Positions 36,013 to 45,309 of a stretch of 64,000 nucleotides of DNA are shown here, piece after piece. Under the pieces are notes generated by a model, which was given only the letters and a program-made list of their open reading frames with translations, was not told the DNA's origin and did no database searches. Source of the stretch: Phycisphaerae bacterium (GTDB lineage Bacteria; Planctomycetota; Phycisphaerae; UBA1845; UTPLA1); the NCBI GenBank assembly GCA_016935885.1, contig JAFGQA010000154.1, positions 6,770 to 70,769 of the forward strand, in the 5' to 3' direction. A program made the position numbers and the translations under genes. Position 1 is the stretch's first letter. Each line of letters begins with the position of its first letter.

Positions 36013-36268
36013 GCGACCGTCTGGCGGCACGGCCACTCGAATGGGGGATCAGCCTGTTCCATCGAACACGGGGGCATCAACGCTGAATGACTCGATCAAA
36101 GTCTGTCAAGCGTAAGGATCGTGGAATTCCGGGCCGGGCGGGTCGTGTAGGCCTCTCTCCCTCCTCCCCTCGCTCTCACGGCTGAAGCGTCCCGCCGGCC
36201 ATTTTATTGTGACGCCAATGTGGGGTCGGAAACAACACTTGGCGGAAGACACGGAGAAGGAAGCAAAG

Positions 36269-36859
36269 ATGCCATTGAACACCATGCGAATCCTGATAGT
36301 CTCCGATCATCCACAAGCAGATGCCGCCGTGACGGCGCACATCGTCTCCAGCCTGGATGCGGACGTTACGGTTGTGGATACGATCGAGGAGGCCAAGGCC
36401 TTGGCGGCTCCGGATGCCTTCGATGTCATCCTGGCGTCCGACAACCTCTCAGACGGCAACGCGCTCTCGCTTGCGGATGAAGATAACCGCGAATGCGCCC
36501 CCCCTCTCATCCTGTTGGGCGACCAGCCGGATGCTCAGCAGGCACTGGCCGCCTTACGCGGTGGCGCCGCCGACTTTCTCGCCCGGCCGATCGACACGAA
36601 TCTGCTCCTGGCGGTCATTGAACGCGCTGTGCGGAATCGGCGGGAGCAGAGACGCCGGGACGTCCGGATCAAGCGACTGCGCGGCCTGTCCTCGCGTTTG
36701 ATTCGCGACCGTCGAGAATTGCGGCAGCGCGTGGACCTGATCTGTCGCGATATTGTGCACGCCTATCGGCGGCTGGTTGAGAAGGCCGTCAGACCTCAGG
36801 ACCACCAGTTCGCCAGTGAACCACCGCCACGAATCGAATCGTACGGCCGCAACATGTAG
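36269..36859 (+). CDS. Degenerate receiver (pseudo-response regulator)
   Basis: A 196-residue protein starting at an ATG after AAGGAAGCAAAG. The first 125 residues have the receiver fold pattern (MRILIVSDHPQADAAV; FDVILASDNLSDGNAL; PLILLGDQPDAQQALAALRGGAADFLARPID), but the phospho-acceptor position holds Ser57, the first acidic residue is Ser and the conserved Lys is Arg. A C-terminal basic helix (NRREQRRRDVRIKRLRGLSSRL) follows. It is unlikely to be phosphorylated in the usual way; D58 is shifted by one. It stands about 250 bases after the HDOD kinase and may bind it or work as a constitutive adaptor. Confidence 0.8.
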   Translation: MPLNTMRILIVSDHPQADAAVTAHIVSSLDADVTVVDTIEEAKALAAPDAFDVILASDNLSDGNALSLADEDNRECAPPLILLGDQPDAQQALAALRGGAADFLARPIDTNLLLAVIERAVRNRREQRRRDVRIKRLRGLSSRLIRDRRELRQRVDLICRDIVHAYRRLVEKAVRPQDHQFASEPPPRIESYGRNM

Positions 36860-37233
36860 CCGAATAGCCGACGCCCATCCGCCCCAGCCCGCGTCTCCCA
36901 GACCGAATCAGCCAGAATGGTGAGTCAAGACGCGCCCTACCCTGTGATGCTGCCGTGACGCAACATCGTTGCCTTGCCGCCACGCGCGCGTAACTCGCAT
37001 CTTGGAAAACGGTTACGTCCATTCACCTGCTCTCCGGGGTGAATGCGGGATGTGCAGGGGAACAACTTGGATTGTCCCATAAACTCCGGGCGGGATGTGG
37101 CCGCCTTACAGATCTTCTTTCCCACACAGGGCTTAGCCAACTCGTCGCGAAACGCTACCATTGAGACCGCTGTGTGGTATGCGTATTGCAGCAACGTGCC
37201 TATCGGGGGAGAGAAGTCCATCTCTGATCCGCG

Positions 37234-37704
37234 ATGTCCGCCTTGGCTTCGCCCAATGGGGAGGCCGCGGATCCGGCGAGCGGGGATAGACGGTCAAGGG
37301 GGGAGACCGCAGGCATGGGGTTGTGGGGATCACCGATTCAAGAAGGACGTGCCGGCTTCCTCGCACGTCAGTTGTACGGAGGCGTGCCCCGGCCCCGTGC
37401 GGCCGTTGCGTGGCGGCACTGTGACGGCGCCCACGCGAGCCACGGCTGCCGTACCGACCATCCAGCAGCAGATTGCCGCCCCCAGGTCGTTCCGCCAGCC
37501 TATTATGTGGAATTACGGGCACTCGAAATCCAGAAGGAGGAGATCGATGCATCCTCCTTTCGGCGGCGCCTTGTGGATCTAGTTGGCCGGGCCCTCCGGC
37601 CCTGGCCGTTTCGCTGGCCGGAACCGAACGTCACGGCCGTGCCGCCCCAACCGGACCAGCCGCCGGACCAACCGAAAGGCCGATTCCTGGATACTTGGGC
37701 GTAG
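37234..37704 (+). CDS. Possible small hypothetical protein
   Basis: The 900-base gap between the pseudo-receiver gene and the hydrolase gene has no confident gene. This frame ends with a stretch that looks coding (EEIDASSFRRRLVDLVGRAL, then a Pro-rich tail QPDQPPDQPKGRFLDTW), with GC-rich third positions. A start further in is likely, since the first half resembles non-coding GC-rich sequence. No family recognised. Confidence 0.25.
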   Translation: MSALASPNGEAADPASGDRRSRGETAGMGLWGSPIQEGRAGFLARQLYGGVPRPRAAVAWRHCDGAHASHGCRTDHPAADCRPQVVPPAYYVELRALEIQKEEIDASSFRRRLVDLVGRALRPWPFRWPEPNVTAVPPQPDQPPDQPKGRFLDTWA

Positions 37705-37790
37705 TGCCACGTCTCGCGAGCGGCGCGACTCAAGAAGCGATCGGAGGGGGCACGGAAGCGCGCGCGTTGGCCAGTCGCCGCGTCGCGGCG

Positions 37791-38552
37791 TTACACCTCG
37801 AGCAATTCACCAACTCCATAGCGCGAGGCATGGTGTAGCGGCAGCATCGCTCCGATTTTCCTTCGGTGTGTGGCAATGGCGATGTCTGGCTCGTTGTTTT
37901 GTTCGCTGAGGTGCGCCACGGCCAGCCATTTCAGCCTGCGGCTGAGGTGCCGCTTGGCGAGATCGGCTGCTTCATCGTTGGACAGGTGGCCTCCAGCGCC
38001 GGCGATTCGATTCTTGAGCACCTCGGGATAGGGTCCGTTCCGCAGCATGTCGGCGTCGTAGTTACTCTCCAGATAAACCGCATCCAGTTCTTCCAACGCG
38101 TCGCCCAGTGCCCCAAACGGATGACCCAGGTCTGTGAAAATGCCGAGTTTCTTGTCGTCGTGCTCCACGACGAAGCACACGCTGTCGATCGCGTCGTGCG
38201 GTGTGCGGATGGTCCGGACTGTGAGCCCGTCGAACTGAAGCCGATCGCCTGGCACAAACGTCCGGACGTCCGATACGGGTCCAATGAGGCCGCAAGCCGC
38301 CCGATACGTCTGTTCGGCGATGTAAACCGGCAAGCCGAATTTTCGTTGGAAGACTCCCGCGCAGCGCAGGTGGTCCGAATGGCCGTGCGAGATGATCACG
38401 CCATGGCAGTCGCGGATGTCGCGCTGCCTCGAGGCCATACGTGTCTGCGCCTGTCGGCCGCTGATGCCTGCGTCGAAGAGCAGCCCCACCTCACCGGCCT
38501 CGACGTAGATCGAGTTGCCGTTGGACCCGGATTGCAGCGAGAAGGTAATCAT
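37791..38552 (-). CDS. Metallo-beta-lactamase-fold hydrolase (YycJ-like)
   Basis: A predicted 253-residue hydrolase. MITFSLQSGSNGNSIYVEAG starts the fold and the metal motif is SHGHSDHLRC (H56, H58, D60, H61); later ligands are TPHDAIDS, IFTDLGHPF, LESNYDADML and VAHLSEQNNEPD. Size and order fit the WalJ/YycJ group of DNA-processing MBL proteins rather than beta-lactamases. The ATG at 38552 is chosen over a longer frame of 320 residues whose N-terminus is Arg-rich and has no fold. It is divergent from the glycosyltransferase gene, with 287 bases between the starts. Confidence 0.88.
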   Translation of the reverse strand: MITFSLQSGSNGNSIYVEAGEVGLLFDAGISGRQAQTRMASRQRDIRDCHGVIISHGHSDHLRCAGVFQRKFGLPVYIAEQTYRAACGLIGPVSDVRTFVPGDRLQFDGLTVRTIRTPHDAIDSVCFVVEHDDKKLGIFTDLGHPFGALGDALEELDAVYLESNYDADMLRNGPYPEVLKNRIAGAGGHLSNDEAADLAKRHLSRRLKWLAVAHLSEQNNEPDIAIATHRRKIGAMLPLHHASRYGVGELLEV

Positions 38553-38839
38553 GACTACGTTCCATATCTTATACGCTGGCGACGCCGATCGTGCAAGCGG
38601 TCTGCACCACTGCGAGCCGTCGCGGGCCTGAATGGCGGGCGAACGATGGCGGTGCGATAACCGGCCGCACCGACCGGTCCGAATTCGCCGGGTGCGCCAT
38701 CGGCTGCCATCGATTGTTGCCCGTGGCCTCAACGCGAGTGAAGGACCTGCCACGAGAATGCCGAATCATCAACAGTGGTCTGGGGGACTACGTCTCAGGA
38801 CGAGGAAGCAGCAACCACGAAGTCAGGGATCATCACACT

Positions 38840-40699
38840 ATGTTGAGCGTCGTCCATGTCACGCATGAGGCTGTTCACAAGATCGGCGGCATCGGGGCGG
38901 TCCTGGAAGGCCTGATCACCGCGCCACACTACGTCCAGGCCGTCGGACGCACCGTTCTCCTCTGCCCGCTGTTCACGACGAAAGGCGATCCCGACGAGCG
39001 ACTGGGGCCGGGAGGCGAGGTGCTGTACTCGTCGGTAGACGACCGAACGAACCATCCGTTGGCGGACGCGTTCCGTGAGATCCAGCAGCGCTACCATGTC
39101 GAGATCGTGTATGGACGGCGTCTGCTGCGCGACCCGCTGACGGGCATCGAGCAGCGACCCGATGTCGTGCTGATCGACGTGAACCACGCCGCCGCGCACG
39201 CGGTAGACGCCTTCAAGGCCGGACTGTTCGAGACGTTCGGCATCGTGTCGTCTCGCTATGAACATAGCTGGGATTTCGAGCAGTACGTCCGCCTGGCCGA
39301 GCCGGGCCTGGCGGCCGTCCGCGCGTTGGGCGCCGCATCAGGCCATTCGGATCGCACGCATTCGTGTGACGCCTGTTCGCGTGACACCGCCTTCCCAGCG
39401 GTGGCAACACAGGCGAGGCGCCTGTGCCACGGTTGTGTGGTCGTCGCGCACGAGTTCATGGGCATGCCGACGGCTCTGAACGCGAAGCTGCACCCTGAAT
39501 GGGGCATGAAGACCGCGTTCTACGCACACGAGGTCTCCCCCATCCGCAAGATCGTCGAGGAGCATCCCGGCCACGACACCATGTTCTACAACGTCCTGCG
39601 AAAGAGCGCCGAGCGAGGATTGTCTATCGACGAGGTCTTCGGGGATCAGTTCGGCTACTTCCGGCACGCGCTCGTCGAGGCCAGCCGCCACCTGGACGTG
39701 ACGCTCGCCGTCGGCGACCAGATCGTGGACGAGTTGCGTTTCCTGTCGCCGAAGATGGCCGACGCCGACATCCGCCTGACATACAACGGTATTCCGGCCC
39801 ACAAGATCACCGCAGAGCAGGCCGCTGCCAGCAAGAAACGTCTCCAAGACTACCTCGCGACCTTGCTCGGTGATCGGCCTGATTACATCTTCACTCATGT
39901 CACGCGTATGGCACCGAGCAAAGGGCTGTGGCGGGACATCTTGGTGATGAAGTCCATCGAGGAGCGATTCCGCCACGTAGGAAAGACCGCCACGCTGGTA
40001 GTCCTTTCCTCGGAGATCGGCGGCCCCCGCAGCCGCGAGGACATCCTGCACATGGAACGCTGGTGGGACTGGCCGGTCGCCCACCGTGAAGGGATGCCGG
40101 ACCTTTCAGACGGCGAGGCCCTGTTCTACGGCAGCGTTCAGGCCTTCAACGCCCGCTCGCGCAACTGCAAGATCTTGTTCCTCAACCAGTTCGGCTTCGA
40201 CCGGCAGAGCTGCGGCGATCGGATGCCCGCCGAGATGGACTTCTGGGATATCCGCAAAGGCAGCGACGTGGAATTCGGTCAGTCGATCTACGAACCATTC
40301 GGCATCGCCCAGGTCGAGGCCTTGTCGTTCGGTGCCATCTGCGTGGTGAGTTCCGTCTGCGGCTGTGCCCCGTTTGTCTCGAAGGTCGCCGGGCCGGACG
40401 GCACACCCAACGCCATCATCGCCGACTACACCGATCTCAAGCTGGAACCCGACACCATCCAAGCGTACCTCGCTCTCGATCGCGACGCCCGCGCCGCCTT
40501 CGACGAACGTGTTGCCCGGGATGTGGCTGGCAGGATCCTCGACCGGTTGCCTGGCAGCCAGGAGGAGAAGGCGGCCTTCATCCATCGTGGCTACGAACTT
40601 GCCCGCGAGATGAGCTGGGACGTCATCGCCCGGGACTACTTCCTCCCCGCCGTGCAAGGCATCCTTGCCCCTCGCGAGACCGCCAGCGCGTGCGTGTGA
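38840..40699 (+). CDS. Glycogen/starch synthase-like glycosyltransferase
   Basis: A predicted 619-residue GT-B enzyme. It opens with VVHVTHEAVHKIGGIGAVLEGL, a GT5-type acceptor loop. The C-terminal half has THVTRMAPSKGLWRDIL and IYEPFGIAQVEALSFGAICVVS, with the Glu-containing nucleotide-sugar motif. It should add glucosyl units from ADP- or UDP-glucose to glycogen; the phosphoglucomutase gene 2.5 kb away supports this. Residues about 167-200 (SDRTHSCDACSRDTAFPAV, then ATQARRLCHG) interrupt the fold and are encoded by an in-frame copy of the repeat (39398-39432), just before VVVAHEFMGMP. A frame start at 38591 would add unrelated sequence. Confidence 0.87.
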   Translation: MLSVVHVTHEAVHKIGGIGAVLEGLITAPHYVQAVGRTVLLCPLFTTKGDPDERLGPGGEVLYSSVDDRTNHPLADAFREIQQRYHVEIVYGRRLLRDPLTGIEQRPDVVLIDVNHAAAHAVDAFKAGLFETFGIVSSRYEHSWDFEQYVRLAEPGLAAVRALGAASGHSDRTHSCDACSRDTAFPAVATQARRLCHGCVVVAHEFMGMPTALNAKLHPEWGMKTAFYAHEVSPIRKIVEEHPGHDTMFYNVLRKSAERGLSIDEVFGDQFGYFRHALVEASRHLDVTLAVGDQIVDELRFLSPKMADADIRLTYNGIPAHKITAEQAAASKKRLQDYLATLLGDRPDYIFTHVTRMAPSKGLWRDILVMKSIEERFRHVGKTATLVVLSSEIGGPRSREDILHMERWWDWPVAHREGMPDLSDGEALFYGSVQAFNARSRNCKILFLNQFGFDRQSCGDRMPAEMDFWDIRKGSDVEFGQSIYEPFGIAQVEALSFGAICVVSSVCGCAPFVSKVAGPDGTPNAIIADYTDLKLEPDTIQAYLALDRDARAAFDERVARDVAGRILDRLPGSQEEKAAFIHRGYELAREMSWDVIARDYFLPAVQGILAPRETASACV

Positions 40700-40783
40700 A
40701 GCCGCGGGAGTCCGGCGGCGGCCGATCCAGGAGACTTGGCTAACGAGACGCGCGCCGGTGGCCGCGCCGGCAGGCCCCGGGCG

Positions 40784-42994
40784 TTACGACCCGGTGTCGC
40801 GTTGTCCGGATCGAAGCAGTTGCAGACGTTCCAACGCGCTGAGGCATTGCTCGTCCTCCGGATCCTCGTCCAGCGCCATACGGAAGTACTCAGCCGCCTC
40901 ATCGTACCGGCCCTGCATCACGCTCAGCCCACCGAGGTCGTACAGTGCCTTCACGCTCTGCGGGCGGATCTGAAGCGCTCGCTCGAAGCGCGTCCGTGCC
41001 TCGTCGAAGTCGCCTAGATGGACCGCGATGCGCCCAAGCCTCCATTGGGCTTGGAAGTCGCCGGGCAACGCCTGAGCCACCGTGGCAAACTCCCCTCGCG
41101 CCTCCTCCCACAGCCGAAGCCGCATCAACAGGATTCCGCAGTCCGCGCGGATCGTCATGTTCTCCGGGGCAAGTTCCAATGCCCTCTTGTAGAGCGCGCA
41201 GGCCTCGTCGGTGTCGCCCGCCATCTGTTTCGCGTCCGCCAACGCGCTGAGGAGATCGGCGTCGGCGGGATGCTGCCGCACGGCAGCGGCCAGCACCTGC
41301 TGCGCCTCGGCGATCTTCTGCTGTTGGAGCAGGGCCTTGCCCACCACGCCAAGCAGCCCGACATCGTCTGGATTGAGCAAAAGGCCGCGCCGATATTCGG
41401 CGAGGGCTTCGTCGGGCAGATCGAGGCTACGCAGCAGGTCGCCCAGCGCGATCCACTTTGCCGTGTCGCCGGGCCTCAAGTTGAGCCCCTCGCGTAGCTT
41501 CTCCACCGCCGCCTCTGTGTCTCCCTGTTGATGGAGGATGTGGGCCAGGTTGAACGGCACGTTGGCGTGGTCCAGAAGGTCGAAGCCCACCGTCCGATTC
41601 ACCACGCCCAACAGGACGCCCGCAACGAAGGTCGAGGCGACCGCCACGATGTGCCCCCGGCAGGTGCGCCAGTGCAGCGCCCGTTCGATCGCCCACGCGG
41701 CGGTGATTGCCATGATCGGCACGGCCGGCATCCGAAACCGTGGCGAGTACCAGAAGACGACGACTACAAGCAGCGGGACGCCAAACAGCATCCATTCCGG
41801 CGCGTGGCGAATCGGGTGCCTCAGCACGAGGACCAGGCCGACCAACGCCGGGCCGATCAACCAGGGCGTCGGCAGGGGCGCGAGCCGCAGCCATCGATTC
41901 AGACCACGCGCGATTTCCTCGCCGGGTTGGTAGATGTCGCCGTAGTTTCGGGAGGACAGGAACCAGTACAGCTTGCGGGCCGCCAGCCTGACAGCGCCCA
42001 GCGGATCGGACTGCCAATCTTGAAAGACTTGGTCGCGAAAGTACCGGTCCACCTTCTTCCACGTGGGCTGCTCGCCCGTCGCCTTGTGGTACATCCGCGC
42101 GGCATCCTCGTGCATCTGTTCGCGGAGCGTGCTGATCCCCGGGATCGGGACGTAGTTCCCGTCGGCGTTGGGTTGGTTGCCCAGGCGAAGCGTGATGCCG
42201 CTGACGGCCTGGACGAAGAACAATTCCCCGCACGCCGCCCAGTTGTGCAGCGTCGCCGGCGCGATCACAAGGGCGGCCGCCAGCACCGGCACGGCCGCGC
42301 GGGCGGCATCACGCAGCCGTCGGGCAGACTGGTAGAACAACCACAGGGCGACGGGCGCCACGAGCATCATGGCCGGCGCGTATGCCAGGCAAAGCAGCCC
42401 CAGCATCACACCCGCTGCAATCAGACGGGGCATCGACCGCTTGGCCTGGACACCGACCAACGATGCCCAAACGACGGTCACCAGGAGCAGGTGCAGAGTG
42501 GCCGGCAGTATTCGCAGTGAGAACGAGGCCGGCTCCTGCAACAGCAGGAACAGCCCCGCCGCCAGCAAGCCGACGCTCGCCCCGAAGCGCCTGCGGCACA
42601 CGATGGCGAGAAGGCAGGCCGTCATCAGGTCGGCGAGCAACTGAAGCACGTACACCGTTGTCAGCGTGCCACCCAGCCAGCGCGCGAGCCCCAGCAGGTA
42701 CGGGTACAGCGGGGCCGAGAAAAACGGCACATCCTGCGTGAGCTGTCCACCGGCGATCCGCCCAGCCCACTGCCAATACGTGTCCGCGTCGTTGACCGGC
42801 GTGCCGGACATTGGGTTGTAGCTGATGTAGTCGCTCAGGATGACCAGGCGACAGCACAGGCCAACCACGCAGATCGCCGCCAGCGCCAGCCAGAAGCCCC
42901 GCCCCGTCGGCGCCGTGGCGGGCCCCACGGCAGGTTCGGATCGTTCATTGGGTGTTGGACGGTCCCGTCGCGCTTTTCCTGGGTTGCGAACCAT
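40784..42994 (-). CDS. Membrane glycosyltransferase (ArnT/PMT-like) with TPR tail
   Basis: A 736-residue protein. About ten membrane segments fill residues 30-470, with the acidic motif PVNDADTYWQWA after the first helix, typical of GT-C enzymes that use polyprenyl-phosphate sugars. TPR units occupy about 480-730 (NLAHILHQQGDTEAAVEKL; LGDLLRSLDLPDEALAEYRRG; ALYDLGGLSVMQGRYDEAAEYF). It probably glycosylates proteins or lipids in the cell envelope, with the TPR as a partner-binding module. It is convergent with the GT5 gene and upstream of nothing obvious. The sugar and substrate are unknown. Confidence 0.85.
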   Translation of the reverse strand: MVRNPGKARRDRPTPNERSEPAVGPATAPTGRGFWLALAAICVVGLCCRLVILSDYISYNPMSGTPVNDADTYWQWAGRIAGGQLTQDVPFFSAPLYPYLLGLARWLGGTLTTVYVLQLLADLMTACLLAIVCRRRFGASVGLLAAGLFLLLQEPASFSLRILPATLHLLLVTVVWASLVGVQAKRSMPRLIAAGVMLGLLCLAYAPAMMLVAPVALWLFYQSARRLRDAARAAVPVLAAALVIAPATLHNWAACGELFFVQAVSGITLRLGNQPNADGNYVPIPGISTLREQMHEDAARMYHKATGEQPTWKKVDRYFRDQVFQDWQSDPLGAVRLAARKLYWFLSSRNYGDIYQPGEEIARGLNRWLRLAPLPTPWLIGPALVGLVLVLRHPIRHAPEWMLFGVPLLVVVVFWYSPRFRMPAVPIMAITAAWAIERALHWRTCRGHIVAVASTFVAGVLLGVVNRTVGFDLLDHANVPFNLAHILHQQGDTEAAVEKLREGLNLRPGDTAKWIALGDLLRSLDLPDEALAEYRRGLLLNPDDVGLLGVVGKALLQQQKIAEAQQVLAAAVRQHPADADLLSALADAKQMAGDTDEACALYKRALELAPENMTIRADCGILLMRLRLWEEARGEFATVAQALPGDFQAQWRLGRIAVHLGDFDEARTRFERALQIRPQSVKALYDLGGLSVMQGRYDEAAEYFRMALDEDPEDEQCLSALERLQLLRSGQRDTGS

Positions 42995-43142
42995 TTCTAC
43001 AGACGTCTTTCAACTTCGCGGCGTTGGGCTCGCTGTCAGACGCGCCACCCCGACCGGGGCTTCGCCTCGAAAACACGATCGTGTATAGTCTCCCCCGAGC
43101 GGCCCACAACGGAACGAAGACGCTTGGCTGGACCTCGCGAGA

Positions 43143-44933
43143 TCATCCTTCGAGGCGGTCTGCGCGCCTTACCAAATCCGCAATGATGGCCTCGATCTTG
43201 TTCGATGCCGCCTGGTGGGCCTTGTCGAGATCGTCCGCCGGCTCCTTGACCAGGATGTAGAACTTGATCTTCGGCTCCGTGCCGCTGGGTCGGGCGATGA
43301 CCTTGGTGCCGTCTTCGAGCGCGAACAGCAGCACGTTGCTGGCTGGCAGGTCGTATCGCCCGATGACCTCGCCGGTGCGCAGGTCCTTCTTGACGCCGGT
43401 CATGATGTCAGCGCACGCCGCGACGCCGCGACAGGCGATCGTCTTCGGGGGATCGCCGCGCAACATGTCCATCAGCGCTCCGATCTGCTTGGCCCCCTCC
43501 TTGCCCTTCATCACGATGCTCTTGGCGCCCTCCTGGAAATAGCCGAACCGCTTGAACAGACCTTGCAGCCGTTCATAGACGCCCTTGCCCTCGCTCGCTG
43601 CCACCGCGGCGAGTTCGGCGATGAACGCGGTGCTCGTCACGGCGTCCTTGTCCCGCGTGAACGGCGCTGGCATGTAACCGTAGCTCTCCTCCGCGCCGAA
43701 GATGAATGCCTTGCTCGGCCTTTCCGGCGAGCCCTCGGTGTCGTACTGACGCAGCTTGTCGCCTATCCACTTGAAGCCGGTCAACGTCTCGACCACCTCC
43801 GCCCCGTACGACCGGGCGATTTCCTTCATCAAGTCGCCGCTGACGATCGTCGTGATCATCACGGCGTTATCGGGTAATTTCCCATCCTTCGTCAGTTGCT
43901 CGCAGATGTAGTGCGTCAGCAGCGCGCCGATCCGGTTTCCGGTGATCAACTCGAATTCCCCGTCCGGCCGGCGGACGGCGATGCCCACACGGTCCGCGTC
44001 CGGGTCCGTACCGATGACCAGGTCCGCCCCCTCGCGCCGGGCCAGATCGATCGCCATGTTCAGGGCCGCGGCCTCCTCGGGATTGGGCGAGTCCACGGTC
44101 GGGAACTCGCCGTCCGGCTTGGCCTGCTCCGGCACCTCGATGACGTGTCGGAAGCCGCGGCGTTTCAGGGCCTCCGGGATCAGCACGCCGCCCGTGCCGT
44201 GCAGCGAGGTATAGACGATCTTCAGTTTCGCCCCCTGTGTTCGACATGCCTCCGGGTTGAGGCACGAACCCTGCACCAGATCCAGGAACGCCTCGTCCAC
44301 GTCCCGCCCGATGATCTTGATCATGCCATTTGCCCGCGCCTCGTCGAAATCCGCCGATCGGATGTTGGCGAATCCGCCGACGCCGCGGACCTCGTCGATG
44401 ATCGCCTCGTCGTGCGGCGGCACAACCTGCCCGCCATCCGTCCAATACGCCTTGAAGCCGTTGTACTCCGGTGGGTTGTGGCTGGCGGTGACCACGACAC
44501 CCGCCGTGCAGCCCAGATGTCGGATGGCAAACGACAGCTCCGGCGTGGGCCGCAACGAATCGAACAGGTACGCCGCGATGCCGTTGCCGGCCATGACGCA
44601 GGCGACGCGCCGGGAGAAGACGTCGCTCTTGCGGCGGCAATCACAGGCGATCACCACGCCGGCCTTCTTCGCCGCCTCACCCTGCTTGGCAACGTAGTTG
44701 GCCAGGCCTTGAGCGGCCGCCCCGACCGTATAGACATTCATCCTGTTGGTGCCGGCCCCGATAACGCCACGCAGCCCGCCAGTGCCGAATTCCAGGTCCC
44801 GGTAGAACCTGTCGGTCAGTTCCTTCTCGTTGCCCGCCGCCCGGAGTTCACGGATTCCCAGCTTGTCCGCCTCCGAGATGGCCGGGTCGTTCAACCAAGC
44901 CTCGGCAGCAGCGGCCACGGTCGCGTCCAGCAT
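43143..44933 (-). CDS. pgm: Phosphoglucomutase/phosphomannomutase (PGM2-like)
   Basis: A predicted 596-residue alpha-D-phosphohexomutase. The active serine loop is TASHNPPEYNG (S151), the metal loop GTDPDADRVG (309-318), the sugar loop GAEESYGYMP and the phosphate-binding end IARPSGTEPKIKFYI. It interconverts glucose-1-P and glucose-6-P (or mannose phosphates), feeding the nearby glycogen-synthase-like enzyme. The ATG at 44933 follows GAGGAG; an upstream start at 44960 adds nine residues. Confidence 0.95.
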   Translation of the reverse strand: MLDATVAAAAEAWLNDPAISEADKLGIRELRAAGNEKELTDRFYRDLEFGTGGLRGVIGAGTNRMNVYTVGAAAQGLANYVAKQGEAAKKAGVVIACDCRRKSDVFSRRVACVMAGNGIAAYLFDSLRPTPELSFAIRHLGCTAGVVVTASHNPPEYNGFKAYWTDGGQVVPPHDEAIIDEVRGVGGFANIRSADFDEARANGMIKIIGRDVDEAFLDLVQGSCLNPEACRTQGAKLKIVYTSLHGTGGVLIPEALKRRGFRHVIEVPEQAKPDGEFPTVDSPNPEEAAALNMAIDLARREGADLVIGTDPDADRVGIAVRRPDGEFELITGNRIGALLTHYICEQLTKDGKLPDNAVMITTIVSGDLMKEIARSYGAEVVETLTGFKWIGDKLRQYDTEGSPERPSKAFIFGAEESYGYMPAPFTRDKDAVTSTAFIAELAAVAASEGKGVYERLQGLFKRFGYFQEGAKSIVMKGKEGAKQIGALMDMLRGDPPKTIACRGVAACADIMTGVKKDLRTGEVIGRYDLPASNVLLFALEDGTKVIARPSGTEPKIKFYILVKEPADDLDKAHQAASNKIEAIIADLVRRADRLEG

Positions 44934-45309
44934 TTGATGTCTCCTCACAACGGTCAGCACTCAACACGCCAGACAGACTGGTCCGGGAAATGTACTACGG
45001 GCGGGCTCGGCCGAAAAGGGCGCGCGGCCGTCCATCTCGACACGATCTCGACATCGTTACGGACCTGGTCACGAACCACGCCGTGCCTGTCCCGTGGAGA
45101 CCTGCCCCCGTGCTGGCATACAATCATTGACACCCTTGGCGGAAGCCGCACGAAGCCCGCGGTTAGCCGTCCGTGGGCCCGCCAATCCGCGGTTCCAACG
45201 TCCCGATCGACGTCCGCGGACCATCGTGGCAATGTCTCACAAAGCGGTGCGCCGCGGCTCGGCTGCCACCAAGCGCAATTCAAAACTCAGTGTATGGGGG
45301 GACGGAAGG

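Noticed and set aside
36937..37221. Minus-strand 94-codon frame in the gene-poor gap.
   Set aside because: No ribosome site, no recognisable domain, and overlapped by other equally weak frames.
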